Positions 52,050 through 61,518 of a DNA stretch of 64,000 nt are shown in pieces. Source of the DNA: Deinococcus taeanensis (GTDB lineage: Bacteria > Deinococcota > Deinococci > Deinococcales > Deinococcaceae); NCBI RefSeq assembly GCF_020229735.1, contig NZ_CP083457.1, positions 366,427-430,426 of the forward strand. The letters are read 5' to 3'. Numbering within the stretch: position 1 is the stretch's first letter; each line of letters starts with the position of its first letter. Both the position numbers and the translations under genes were made by a program. The notes beneath the pieces were generated by a model. That model did no database searches and was not told where the DNA came from. It was given only the letters and a program-made list of their open reading frames with translations.

Positions 52050-52882
52050 ACCTCACGCTACCGGCATGGCTGAGTTCGCTGCATGCCCCCGTTCGGGTTC
52101 ATCCCAAGGTGGAGGCGGGTGCTCGTCCGGCCTGCTCGGTGTCACGCCGCAGGACCCAGAACCGCATGGAGGTCAGGTCGGAAGGCGGCAGGATATGGCG
52201 TCAAAGGCGAGGTGCTGGCGTGAAGTCACAAGGGCGGGATCCTCAGGCGGGCGTGCGGCGGCGCGAAGAGGGTCCGCTGTCCGGCCCGCGTGCCGGTTGA
52301 CGGCCAGGACGCGTGTCACGGTGCACACGGGTTGATCGGCAGTGAAGCCGCGGTGACTCTGACGGCCGGCCACCCAGGCGGCGCCCGCAGCTCAGCGTGC
52401 GTGGCGGGCAGTTCGGCCGTCCGGGTCTGGGGAGGGGACCCGCGAAGTGGCCTGGGTGCCGTGCGTGAAGGGCGCTGGCGCCCCGTCCCGGCATAGTTGC
52501 GCCGCCCCTCCCCCTCAACGGACACGAGGCACGGCGGGGCATGGCGCTCCCCCGCACCGGCTGGCGCGCCAGGTCACAGTCCGGTCCTCCCCGGACACGC
52601 CCACAGCCCCGGGCGGGTCGACGGGCTGCTCACTGGCGGGCACGGAGGACGGAGGCCCTCGCCGACCGGACGGGGGAGACCAGCCTCAGACGCTCGTGTG
52701 CGCCGGGCGCATGCCCGGGGCTGCCCGGCTGTGACGTTCTCGGATTAACCGGTCGGCCCAGCCTCCCCGAGTGACGAAGTGCGCGGTGCCAGGACCGCGC
52801 CTGCGGCCCGAGTGGTCTGATCAGGCTGTCCGGCCCGTCGGGATGAGCCGGGAAGGGTGACCTGAACGCGGGCGCCGCAGCG
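52050..52882. other. Intergenic, no supported gene
   Basis: Overlapping incidental frames only; the 3' end of the LOV gene adjoins on the right. Confidence 0.4.
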
Positions 52883-55519
52883 TCACGGTTCCTCCTCGCC
52901 GTACGGAGGGCCGCGGCGCATGAGGTCCACGAACACCTGAACAACCTGAGGATCGAAATGCGTGCCGGCGGCGGCTTGATTGTACGCCATGGCCGCATCC
53001 CGGCTCCAGGCGGTCCGGTAGGGCCGGTCACTGGTCAGCGCGTCATACACGTCGACCACCGCGAACGCACGCGCCGTGAGCGGAATGGCCGTTCCCTGAA
53101 GGCCGTTCGGGTAACCGCGGCCGTCCCACTGCTCATGGTGATACTGCGGGATATCCAGGGCTGGCCGCAGGAACCTGATCGGCGAGAGGAGGTGCACGGC
53201 GTATTCAGGGTGTTTTTTCATCTGCGCCCACTCGTCCTCCGTGAGGCCCCCGGGTTTCAGGAGCACCGCGTCCGGAATGGCCATCTTCCCGATGTCATGC
53301 AGCAGCGCGCCCCGGCGCACGTCCACCAGTTTCTCGGCGGACACCCCCAGCGCCTGGCACAGCGCCACGGTCATTTCCGTGACCCGCCTGGAGTGCCCTT
53401 CGGTTTCCTTGTCCCGCAGGTCCAGTGCCCGCGCCCAGCCCTCGATGGTTTCCTCATAGGCCAGCCGCAGGTCCAGGTTCTTCTGCTCCAGTTCCGCCAG
53501 CAGCTGCGCGTTGTCGACCGCGATCGCCGCCTGGCTGGCCAGCAGGTCAAACACCTCCAGCCACGGCAGGGCCGGCTCGAAGGGCGTCCGGTGAAGGACC
53601 TCGATCACGCCCACCACCTTGCCTTTGGCCATCAGCGGCGCGCCGTAATACGCCGTGAGACGCTCACCGGTCAACACTTTTCGCCAACTGGGCGTCAGAG
53701 AGATGCGCCGGAGGTCCGGGACGCACAGGGCTTCGCGGCGCAGCGCCACCTCGCCGGCCAGCCCCGTACTGAGCCGCAGGGCCGGGCCGCGGAGACGGGC
53801 GGTGAAGCCCCGGGTGCCGGCGTACTCCAGGGTCAGGGTGTGCGGGTTGAGCACCAGAACCGTGACCGCGTCTGCCTCAAGCTGCTGCTGAATGTTGTCC
53901 AGGATCATGCCCAGGGTGACCGAGAGGTCCACGCTCGACGCGATGGCCTGGTCAATCATCCGCAGGCCCGTCAGCTGGCGCAGCTGCCGCTTGAGGTGCT
54001 CGTTGAGCTGCTGGATCTGCGCTTCAGCAGCCCGGCGCGCCGAGATGTCCTGCGCCACCGCGGACACGCCAACCACCTGACCCGACACGTCAAGAATCGG
54101 GGACGCCGTAATCGACACGGGAAGGTGGCGCCCGTCCTTGTGGCACCGGATCGACTCGAAGGACCTCACCCGCTGTCCCTGGCCTGCGCGCCGCAGGATC
54201 TCGGTCTGCTCCGCCAGGAATGCCGGCGGGACAATCAGGCTGATGGGCTGGCCGACCGCTTCCTCAGCGCTGTACCCGTACGTTTCTTCCGCCCCGGCAT
54301 TCCACGACCGGATGAGGCCGTCGAGCGTCACGCCGATAATGACGTCATGGCTGGCCTGAACGATGGCGGCCAGGTGCGCCTGATCTTCCTCCGCCGCGCG
54401 GCGCTGCGTGATATCGCGCGCCACGCAGTACGTCAGCGGATCTCCGGGCAGCACGGCGGACGTCCATTCCATCCACACCACGCTGCCGTTCTTGTGCAGG
54501 TAACGGTTCTGGAAGGGCACGCGGGCCCGGCCGGCAAGCACGCGTTCTCCTTCCCGCAGGGTCCGGTCCCGGTCCTGAGGATGCAGGAACGCCAGGAACG
54601 AGCGGCCAATGAGTTCGTCTGGGGCGTACCCGAGAAGCCGCTGACAGGCGGCGCTGGCGGTCACGAACCGGCCGTCGGCGTCAACGGACGCGATCAGGTC
54701 CATGGACAGATCCAGCGTGCGCTGCAGTTCAGCAGCGATGCGGCGGGAACGTTCCTCGCTGTCTTCCAGCGTGCGCTGCACCTGCTTTTCCTTCGTAATG
54801 TCGCGAATGAAAACCGAGATGCCGTCCTCGGCCGGGTAGATCCGCGCGTCAATCCACTTTCCATAGGGCGCGAGGTAACTTTCGGCAATTTGAACCGTAC
54901 CGGTGGCCTGGGCCTGGTGAACGGCCTGCACCAGCGCGGAGCCGGTCACCTCCGGGAACGTCTCGCGCAGGTTGCAGCCGATCAGGTCCGCGGGCCGTCT
55001 GCCGGAAATGCTGGCCGCTGTGGCATTGATGTACGTCAGCGTCAGCGCTTGATCAAAGGAAAAGAACCCGTCCGTGACCCGCTCCAGCAGCGACGCAAGC
55101 TTCGCCTCCACTGCGTGTCGGTACGACTCCTCGCGCGCCGTCACGTCGTTCTGATACCCGACCAAGTAGGTGATGGTGCCGCCGGCGTCGTACACAGGCT
55201 GGACGGTCACCTCGTTGTAGAACAGGCTGCCGTCCTTGCGGTAGTTGCGCAGAGTCACGGTCACCACCTGACCCGCGGCGATGGCCCGCCGCAACGCGTG
55301 CACCCCAGCCTGGTCCCGGTCCTGCCCCTGCAGAAAACGGCAGTTCCGGCCCAGCACCTCCGCCGCCGCGTACCCAGTCTGACGCTCGAACGCCGGGTTG
55401 ACATACACCACCGGTTGCTCCGGGTGACGGGCATCAACAATGAGCGTTCCAATCACCGAGAACTCAGTGACCTGTCGCAGGATGTCAATCTCGGGAAGCT
55501 GAACGGAAAGTTCTGGCAT
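52883..55519 (-). CDS. LOV-PAS-PAS-PAS-GAF-HD-GYP protein (blue-light-regulated c-di-GMP phosphodiesterase candidate)
   Basis: The 878-residue soluble protein starts with a LOV domain (residues about 12-130). GRNCRFLQGQDRDQ carries the photoactive Cys near residue 60, and NYRKDGSLFYNEVTVQPVYD the flavin-contacting Asn pair. Three PAS domains follow (about 135-255, 265-385 and 390-510), then a GAF domain (about 530-680), and an HD-GYP domain (about 690-870) with LLHDIGKMAIPDAVLLKPGG and QYHHEQWDGRGYPNGL. LOV domains sense blue light through a Cys-flavin bond; HD-GYP hydrolyses cyclic di-GMP. The protein probably links light and other signals to that messenger. GAGGGACC precedes the ATG. Confidence 0.92.
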   Translation of the reverse strand: MPELSVQLPEIDILRQVTEFSVIGTLIVDARHPEQPVVYVNPAFERQTGYAAAEVLGRNCRFLQGQDRDQAGVHALRRAIAAGQVVTVTLRNYRKDGSLFYNEVTVQPVYDAGGTITYLVGYQNDVTAREESYRHAVEAKLASLLERVTDGFFSFDQALTLTYINATAASISGRRPADLIGCNLRETFPEVTGSALVQAVHQAQATGTVQIAESYLAPYGKWIDARIYPAEDGISVFIRDITKEKQVQRTLEDSEERSRRIAAELQRTLDLSMDLIASVDADGRFVTASAACQRLLGYAPDELIGRSFLAFLHPQDRDRTLREGERVLAGRARVPFQNRYLHKNGSVVWMEWTSAVLPGDPLTYCVARDITQRRAAEEDQAHLAAIVQASHDVIIGVTLDGLIRSWNAGAEETYGYSAEEAVGQPISLIVPPAFLAEQTEILRRAGQGQRVRSFESIRCHKDGRHLPVSITASPILDVSGQVVGVSAVAQDISARRAAEAQIQQLNEHLKRQLRQLTGLRMIDQAIASSVDLSVTLGMILDNIQQQLEADAVTVLVLNPHTLTLEYAGTRGFTARLRGPALRLSTGLAGEVALRREALCVPDLRRISLTPSWRKVLTGERLTAYYGAPLMAKGKVVGVIEVLHRTPFEPALPWLEVFDLLASQAAIAVDNAQLLAELEQKNLDLRLAYEETIEGWARALDLRDKETEGHSRRVTEMTVALCQALGVSAEKLVDVRRGALLHDIGKMAIPDAVLLKPGGLTEDEWAQMKKHPEYAVHLLSPIRFLRPALDIPQYHHEQWDGRGYPNGLQGTAIPLTARAFAVVDVYDALTSDRPYRTAWSRDAAMAYNQAAAGTHFDPQVVQVFVDLMRRGPPYGEEEP

Positions 55520-55935
55520 GAAGGTCCCTCGTGAGATGACGTCGCCTGCTGCAGGGCGCAGCGGTAAGGAACAGAGCGGAAGGTGGTCCCGTCAACAGTA
55601 CAGCCTGGTTGCGCCAGGCTCAATCCGGCCGACGAGCCCACCTGCGGGGGGTCCCGCCCGGAGGGTTCCCGCGCCCGCGCAGGAGGACTCCAGAGCAGGC
55701 GGTGACGGAAGCCGGCCCCGGCCGCCTCCGTCAGCGTCGGAGGCTGAATACGGCACCGGACCGGTAAACGCACCCTGCGCGAACCTGCGCCTGCCAGCTC
55801 TGGCTTCTCTCAGCCGCCGCTGCTCACTCTGATCGGCGTTCCCGGGATTCTCCGCCCACGCCTGGCCGGGCGGGGAAGGCCGTTAAGAGGCGCGTAAGAG
55901 CGGCGGAGTACCGTGGAAGGCAAGGAGAAGACGCC

Positions 55936-56157
55936 ATGTTGAACGTGACTTTGCATCTGACCGGCGGCGAAACCATTGCCTTGTCCATGACGGCCGCGCA
56001 GCGCGACCGCGTGAGCCGCACCATGAACCTGCGGGAGTTGCCGGTCGAGCCGTTCATCGCCCGGCTCCTTGAGATTCCGTGGCGGTCGATCAGTTACCTG
56101 TCGAGCGTACCGGTTCCGCAGGGGCAGGCCCAGGTGCGCAGCGAAGCGGCCGACTGA
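55936..56157 (+). CDS. Small hypothetical protein
   Basis: The 73-residue product begins MLNVTLHLTGGETIALSMTA and reads as short beta strands then a helix (LPVEPFIARLLEIPWRSISYL). AAGGAG is 8 bases upstream of the ATG. No family is recognised. It lies divergently from the LOV gene. Confidence 0.7.
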   Translation: MLNVTLHLTGGETIALSMTAAQRDRVSRTMNLRELPVEPFIARLLEIPWRSISYLSSVPVPQGQAQVRSEAAD

Positions 56158-57104
56158 GTCTCCCTCGCCGACTGAAGGTGAGTGCAGCGCTTCCATGTTT
56201 GTCGGAAGCGCTGCTGACAGTGAAGGGCATGTCGGCGGAGGTCAGGTCCTGCCCAGGACGCCCACCTCGTGAGAAAGAAGCGCAGGAGCGGCGGCCGCAC
56301 GGGACCGGGCGGGTGCGTTCGCCGCTGGCATTCACCGGACGGGCAGGGAGAGGCCAATAGAACCTCCTGTCCCCTTGCGGCGGTGCTGCTCACCGCCTGC
56401 CTGCGTGGGGCGCAGCACAGGACCACCTCTGTCCAGCCGGCATCTGGACACCCTCAGGACCGGAACACCTGCCGCGCGGAGTGAAGGGGGGTCCATCCTG
56501 CCCGACTCCCGGGCTTGCCTGCGGCAGGTGGCAGGCGACGTTTGCTGACGCCCATGAGCAAGGCCGCCGTGGTGGGAAAGGCGCCGGCAGCGAGGCTCGG
56601 GGGCAGGCGCCCAGGTGGGCCGGGGATGAGAGGCAGGGGCACGGCCCATTCCGTGTCAAGGCCGGACCGGCCTCCGGGTTTCGCGGCGAGTTTCAGGTCA
56701 GGCAAGGCGCTGACGGAGGGGAGCGGCCCCGGGCTGAGCGGGCCGGACGGCACGGACGTGTTGTCCTTCGCCGCGGCCTGCTGGCATGGCGTTTGAGGCG
56801 TGCAGCATGATCCCTGAGGTGCGCGCAGGAGAACCTCAGCGGTCAGGCGCTCTTCCTCGTGGCCGGGCGCGCTGGATTCCCGAACGCGTGACCCTCAACT
56901 CCTGAAATGCTCAAGCACTTTTCCTGGGGGGGGCGCCTCCCGTGAGCTGATCCAGACCAGAGGGGCAGTGACCGTTCCTGGTGCCCGGACCACGACGCAC
57001 AACGTGGTTTGCACCGTTGATCCGACCCGGCCGCCGTGCGGGCGGGTCCGGCAGGATGCCGGCGGCAGGGTCTCACATCGGCCCAAAAGCGCAGGTGCGG
57101 CCGC
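56158..57104. other. Intergenic before the AIM24-StiP operon
   Basis: About 950 bases without a supported gene on either strand; the operon promoter is at its right edge. Confidence 0.4.
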
Positions 57105-57110
57105 TATGCT
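57105..57110 (+). promoter_or_regulatory. -10 box of the AIM24-StiP operon (leaderless start)
   Basis: TATGCT is followed by 6 bases and the GTG start of the AIM24 gene, the leaderless pattern. The 11-bp sequence GCCGCTATGCT here recurs exactly at 63577-63587 beyond the operon. Confidence 0.5.
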
Positions 57111-57116
57111 CAGCAG

Positions 57117-57887
57117 GTGAGCTACCGCGTGAAGTTGAGTGAGGAGTCCTCTGGGGGCCTGAAGGCTGAACTCTATGCCATCTGTAAAGTGACGTCGCAG
57201 CTGGTGCAGGGCAGCGCCTCGGCGGAGCCCAGTTTCCGTGAAATCTACAGTGACACCGGCACCCGGCAGGTGCGCTTCGAGCTTCAGAACGACAGCGTTA
57301 TCCTCGAGCCGGGCATTCTGTCGTACGCGCATGGGGCGCTGACGTTCGAGGTGGTGCAGCAGCAGCAGGGCAACTTTCTTCAGCGGGCTGCGCGGGGCGC
57401 GGGCAGCGGGGAATCGGCGTTCGGGACGCGCATCAGCGGCACGGGCGAGGTCTGGACCGAACCCACCCGGAAGCACTTTATTTTCGGCACGATGGAAGGT
57501 CACGACAGCATGCTGATTGACGACAAGGCGTACTACGCGGCGCAGGGGACGCGGAAGCTCAGCACGCACCAGCACAGCAAAGTGCAGGGGGCCGTGAGCG
57601 GCAACGGTTTGATGCAGCCGCGGTTGGACGGCACCGGACTCTTTGTGATCGAGTGCCCGGTCAGCGTGCATGAGGTCGAGGTGCTGGACGTGCCGGCCGG
57701 TCATACGGTGACGGTCGACGGCGACATGATGCTGATGTACACCGCCACCATGAATCCGCGCCTGGGGCCGCTCGTGCGGGGTCTTCGCAACGCGGCGCGC
57801 AGCGGTGAGGGGCTGGTGTACACCCTTCAGGGGCCTGGTCAGGTGTTCCTGACGCCCACCTACGTGCCGGGCAACAGCCTCGCGTGA
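57117..57887 (+). CDS. AIM24-family protein
   Basis: The 256-residue protein is a beta-rich AIM24-like fold: YRVKLSEESSGGLKAELYAIC at the start, GPGQVFLTPTYVPGNSLA at the end, and GTGEVWTEPTRKHFIFG, LIDDKAYYAAQGTRKL and HTVTVDGDMMLMYTATMNPRLGP as repeating strand blocks. The GTG start follows the -10 box by 6 bases with no ribosome site. AIM24-like proteins are often found in tellurium-resistance and stress operons; their biochemical role is unclear. The stop overlaps the next GTG. Confidence 0.85.
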   Translation: MSYRVKLSEESSGGLKAELYAICKVTSQLVQGSASAEPSFREIYSDTGTRQVRFELQNDSVILEPGILSYAHGALTFEVVQQQQGNFLQRAARGAGSGESAFGTRISGTGEVWTEPTRKHFIFGTMEGHDSMLIDDKAYYAAQGTRKLSTHQHSKVQGAVSGNGLMQPRLDGTGLFVIECPVSVHEVEVLDVPAGHTVTVDGDMMLMYTATMNPRLGPLVRGLRNAARSGEGLVYTLQGPGQVFLTPTYVPGNSLA

Positions 57888-58597
57888 CGCCGCAGGCCAG
57901 GGGCATCAAGCTGATTGGCCTCTACCGGCGCGGCGTCGGCGGAGAGCGTGAGAATGCGGGCCGGCTGCTGCTCACTCACCTCAAGCAGCATGACCTCACG
58001 CTGTACGACCTGGATCAGAGTCTGCCGGTGACCCAGGACATCCGTGCCCTGGACCAGTACCGGGACGGCGCCGCCCTGCTGGCCCGCCTCGGGGACGATC
58101 CCCAGGGGGAGGTGCTGCTGCAACTCGTCGACGCCGAAGACCTGACCAGCGCCGAGGTGCGCCGGGTGCTCGACCGGGTCGATCTGGACCGGCTGGCCCA
58201 GAGCCGCCTGGAGGGCTCGGCCCACGTCGCCGGGCTGCCGGTGGGTGACCTTCAGCAGGCCGCCGCGCGGGTCACGCCTGACCAGCTGATGGCGGGGAGC
58301 GGCTCGCTGGCCCAACGCTTCTTGCAGGCCATCCGGCAGCAACACTGGAATCTTCAGCATCCCGAGCGCCTGATCCGGGCGTCCGATCCGCTGGCGCAGC
58401 ACCTCATTCTCGGCCTGGTGCGGGGCCTGACCGGGCAGACCGGTCAGGCAGACGCGGCGGGCGTCCGGGCGCACCTGGACCCGGACCAGCTCACCCGCCT
58501 GCGCACCCTCATGGCGCACCACCTGCCGCACCTGACCAGCCGGGCGCTGGCAGAGGCGGAGGCCCTCGCCTTCTCGTCTGTCCGGACGCTGCCCTAG
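57884..58597 (+). CDS. Uncharacterised protein in the StiP operon
   Basis: The 237-residue product starts at a GTG overlapping the AIM24 stop. The first 50 residues (IKLIGLYRRGVGGERENAGR, then LLLTHLKQHDLTLYDLD) recall a DUF2786-like helical domain. The remainder is helical (RRVLDRVDLDRLAQSRLEGS, LAQHLILGLVRGLTGQTGQA). No catalytic motif is visible. Position suggests it belongs to the metabolite pathway or regulates it, but this is inference. Confidence 0.75.
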   Translation: MTPQARGIKLIGLYRRGVGGERENAGRLLLTHLKQHDLTLYDLDQSLPVTQDIRALDQYRDGAALLARLGDDPQGEVLLQLVDAEDLTSAEVRRVLDRVDLDRLAQSRLEGSAHVAGLPVGDLQQAAARVTPDQLMAGSGSLAQRFLQAIRQQHWNLQHPERLIRASDPLAQHLILGLVRGLTGQTGQADAAGVRAHLDPDQLTRLRTLMAHHLPHLTSRALAEAEALAFSSVRTLP

Positions 58598-58613
58598 GTC
58601 CTGTGGAGTCCTC

Positions 58614-59660
58614 ATGAACGTCTGGTTCAACAAAAGCTTCAGTGTCGCCGCGTCCCTGATCCGGGCGCTGGACGGCACCCGTTACGTGGTTCATGCCAGC
58701 CACACCGACCCCACCCACCCGGCGTTGCATGCGGCGCGGCACGCGTTTCTGGAGCCGCGTGGGCTGATTGGTGAGCGGTATGTCCGCTGGATGCTCAGCG
58801 AGGCGCGGGCGCGGGACATTCAACTGATCGTGGCCTCGAAGGAACGTGAACGGCTGGCCGATCACGTTCAGGCGTTCCGGGCGGCCGGCGTCACGCTCAT
58901 CACGCCCACCACCCGGGCCCTTCAGGATCACCTAGAGCGCAAGGACGAATTCCTGCGCGGTTGGGACGCCGGCATCCTGCCCATTCCCGCCTGGCGGTCC
59001 TTTCATGACCTGGCCAGCTTCGACCAGGCGGCGTCGGAGCTGCGCGCGCCGGACGTGCGGCTGTGCATGAAGCCCGCCCGCGGCATCTACGCCAGCGGGT
59101 TCCGGGTCCTGACCGAGCAGCCGGACCGCGACCGGTTTTTCGGCGGGGAGCTGTACCAGATGACCTACGCGGCCGCCCGGGAACTGCTGACGGGCGAGCC
59201 GGTGGCCCCGATGCTGCTGATGCACACCCTGGAAGGCGCCGAGCGCAGCATCGACTGTGTCGCCTGGCAGGGTGAGCTGCTCGCCGCTGTGGTGCGCCGC
59301 AAGTCCGGCACCTCCCAGCTGCTTGAGGACCGACCGGACCTGCTGGACGCCGCGCAGAAGATCGCCCGGCGCTATGAGCTCAGCGGTCTGTTCAACTTCC
59401 AGACCAAGGACCAGCACGGGGCGGCGCACATGCTGGAAATCAACGCCCGGCCGTCGGGCGGGGTGTACCTCGCCATGGCCGGCGGCGTCAACCTGCCCCG
59501 GCTGATGCTGGACGCCGCGACCGGCGAGCGCCGCCGTGAACGCAGCGCGGTCAACCTTACGGTCACGGAACACAAAGTGGCGCGGATCGTCCAGGCGGCC
59601 GCGGCGCCGGCTGCAGATCCGGCGGTGCTGGAGTCCAGCGGCCAGCTGGTCGGCGCTTGA
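58614..59660 (+). CDS. ATP-grasp domain protein
   Basis: The 348-residue protein has an N-terminal Rossmann-like part (NVWFNKSFSVAASLIRALDG), a central ATP-grasp fold with LCMKPARGIYASGFRVLTE and HTLEGAERSIDCVAWQGEL, and the late QTKDQHGAAHMLEINARPSGG that supplies the metal-binding Glu/Asn. ATP-grasp enzymes join a carboxylate to an amine. GGAG lies 5 bases before the ATG. In related ter-linked operons it is thought to ligate an amino acid to a nucleoside-like product. Confidence 0.87.
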   Translation: MNVWFNKSFSVAASLIRALDGTRYVVHASHTDPTHPALHAARHAFLEPRGLIGERYVRWMLSEARARDIQLIVASKERERLADHVQAFRAAGVTLITPTTRALQDHLERKDEFLRGWDAGILPIPAWRSFHDLASFDQAASELRAPDVRLCMKPARGIYASGFRVLTEQPDRDRFFGGELYQMTYAAARELLTGEPVAPMLLMHTLEGAERSIDCVAWQGELLAAVVRRKSGTSQLLEDRPDLLDAAQKIARRYELSGLFNFQTKDQHGAAHMLEINARPSGGVYLAMAGGVNLPRLMLDAATGERRRERSAVNLTVTEHKVARIVQAAAAPAADPAVLESSGQLVGA

Positions 59661-60772
59661 GCGTGACCGCGCCCGGGACCACCCGGGTGTCACTCCCGAG
59701 CGGCGAGCTGCGCCTTGAGGTGGCGCAGGCGCACCTGCACCTGGACGCCCTGCTCGACTACGCCGTGCGTGAAAATCCCCGCCGGGGTTTTCTGTTTGTC
59801 AGTCGGGTGCTCGGCAAGCACATTCCGGTTGCTCCGTCGCGGGCCGCTCAGGTCTGGCAGGCGCTGGCCGACCGGCTGCCGCCGCTCACCCACCCGCATT
59901 TCATTGGTCTGGCCGAAACGGCCACGGCGCTGGGTGAAGGCGTCTTCCGGGCCTGGCAGGCGCGGCACCCGGCCAGTCCCGGGACCTTTCAGCACACCAC
60001 CCGGTACCAGCTGGAGGGGCAGCTGCTGCTGCGCTTTGATGAACCGCACTCCCACGCCCCGTCGCACCTGCTGTACGATCCGGGGCCGCCGGCCAGGCGC
60101 GCCCGGGAACTGGTTCTGATTGATGATGAACTCTCGACCGGGACGACCCTGCAGAACCTCGCGGCCGCCTGGACGGCACGGCACCCTCAGGTCGAGCGGG
60201 TCGTGCTGGTCAGTCTGACCGACTGGTGCCCCCGCCGCGAGGCGCTGGCCGCCGCCCTGCCCACGCCGGTCGAGTTCGTCTCCCTGACCCGCGGCACCTA
60301 CCAGTTCAGTCCCCGCCCTGGCTGGTCGCCCCCCGCGCTGCCGCCCGTCACCGGAAACGGCGCGGACAAGACCCGCCTGCTTGCCCCGGTGAGCGCCCGC
60401 CTCGGGCACCAGGTCGACCCGGACCTGCCGGCCGTGACCGCGGCGCTGGACCTTCAGCCTGGCGCGCGGGTTCTCGTGCTGGGCACCGGCGAGTACCAGT
60501 TTCCACCGGCGCAGCTCGCGCAGGCGCTGGAAAGCGCGGGGCACGCGGTGCACTGGAGCGCCACCACCCGCTCCCCGATTCTTCCGGGGCTGGCCATTAC
60601 CGCCAGGGTCGCCTTCAGCGACAACGTCGGGGACGGAATTGCGAACTACCTCTACAACGTTCACCCGCAGCAGTACGACCGGATCCTGGTTGCCTACGAA
60701 GGGCAGTGTGCGCCGGATCCGGCGTTGCTGGCCGGCCTGGGGTCCCACGCCAGCGCGGTGCGGCTCACATGA
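59657..60772 (+). CDS. Phosphoribosyltransferase-TRSP domain protein
   Basis: The 371-residue protein has a PRTase-type N-terminal half with the PRPP loop LVLIDDELSTGTTLQNLAAAW near residue 155, then the TRSP domain (from about 260) with VLVLGTGEYQFPPAQLAQAL, ATTRSPILPGLAIT and NVGDGIANYLYN. The enzyme probably transfers a phosphoribosyl group in nucleoside-like metabolite synthesis. The start is a TTG or nearby GTG overlapping the ATP-grasp stop. Confidence 0.88.
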   Translation: MSVTAPGTTRVSLPSGELRLEVAQAHLHLDALLDYAVRENPRRGFLFVSRVLGKHIPVAPSRAAQVWQALADRLPPLTHPHFIGLAETATALGEGVFRAWQARHPASPGTFQHTTRYQLEGQLLLRFDEPHSHAPSHLLYDPGPPARRARELVLIDDELSTGTTLQNLAAAWTARHPQVERVVLVSLTDWCPRREALAAALPTPVEFVSLTRGTYQFSPRPGWSPPALPPVTGNGADKTRLLAPVSARLGHQVDPDLPAVTAALDLQPGARVLVLGTGEYQFPPAQLAQALESAGHAVHWSATTRSPILPGLAITARVAFSDNVGDGIANYLYNVHPQQYDRILVAYEGQCAPDPALLAGLGSHASAVRLT

Positions 60773-61518
60773 GCATTCTGGTGTTTGCCGACCTCGACGA
60801 CACCCTCTTCCAGACCCGGCGCAAGCTGCGCGGGAACGAGGGCCCGCTGACGCCGGCCACCGTGGACGTCAACGGGGAGCCGCACTCGTTCTGCACGCCG
60901 CCGCAGCAGGCCCTGCTGCGCCACTTCCAGACCAGCGGCGTGACGGTGATTCCGGTGACCGGGCGCGACCCGGCCGCCATGGACCGGGTGACCCTGCCGT
61001 TCACGTCCTGGCGCATCCTCGATCACGGGGCCACCGTCGTGCGTCCGGACGGGCAGGTGGACCAGGCGTGGGCGCAGCACGTACGTTCAGCGCTGCGGGA
61101 GGTGGCCGGGGCGCTGGATCACTGCACCGCCCGGGTTCAGCCTCTGGCCGGGGCGCTGGGCTGCCGGGTGCGGGCGCACCACGCGCACGACGCGCACTTC
61201 ATGACGGTCGTGAAGCATCCTCAGGCGTCAGCCGACGCTCTTGAACAGGTGCAGTCGTTCTGGCAGCGGGAAACGCAGGGCTCGGCCCTGCACGTGATCG
61301 CCAACGCCAACAACGTCAGCGTTCTGCCCCGCACGCCGGGCAAAGCGCAGGCCGTGCAGTATCTGCTTGACCATGTCTTTCCCGACGCGCCGCTCACGTT
61401 CGGACTGGGTGACAGCGTCAGTGACCTCGGGTTCATGAACGTCTGTCACTTTGCCGTGACGCCGCCGCAGGGCCAGTTGATGCGGGCGGCCGTGGCCACG
61501 GGCCTGCCCCAGAGGTGA
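60769..61518 (+). CDS. HAD-superfamily phosphatase
   Basis: The 249-residue protein has the HAD nucleophile in LVFADLDDTLFQTRRK (DLDDT), a Cof-type cap (residues 85-195), VIPVTGRDPAAM as motif II, KAQAVQYLLDH with the motif III Lys and FGLGDSVSDLGFMNVC as motif IV. It likely removes a phosphate from an intermediate. The ATG overlaps the PRTase stop (ATGA). Confidence 0.87.
   Translation: MSILVFADLDDTLFQTRRKLRGNEGPLTPATVDVNGEPHSFCTPPQQALLRHFQTSGVTVIPVTGRDPAAMDRVTLPFTSWRILDHGATVVRPDGQVDQAWAQHVRSALREVAGALDHCTARVQPLAGALGCRVRAHHAHDAHFMTVVKHPQASADALEQVQSFWQRETQGSALHVIANANNVSVLPRTPGKAQAVQYLLDHVFPDAPLTFGLGDSVSDLGFMNVCHFAVTPPQGQLMRAAVATGLPQR

Noticed and set aside
52958..55534. Plus-strand open frame of 858 codons over the LOV/HD-GYP gene
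   Set aside because: Antisense to a gene with six recognised domains; it has no domain of its own.
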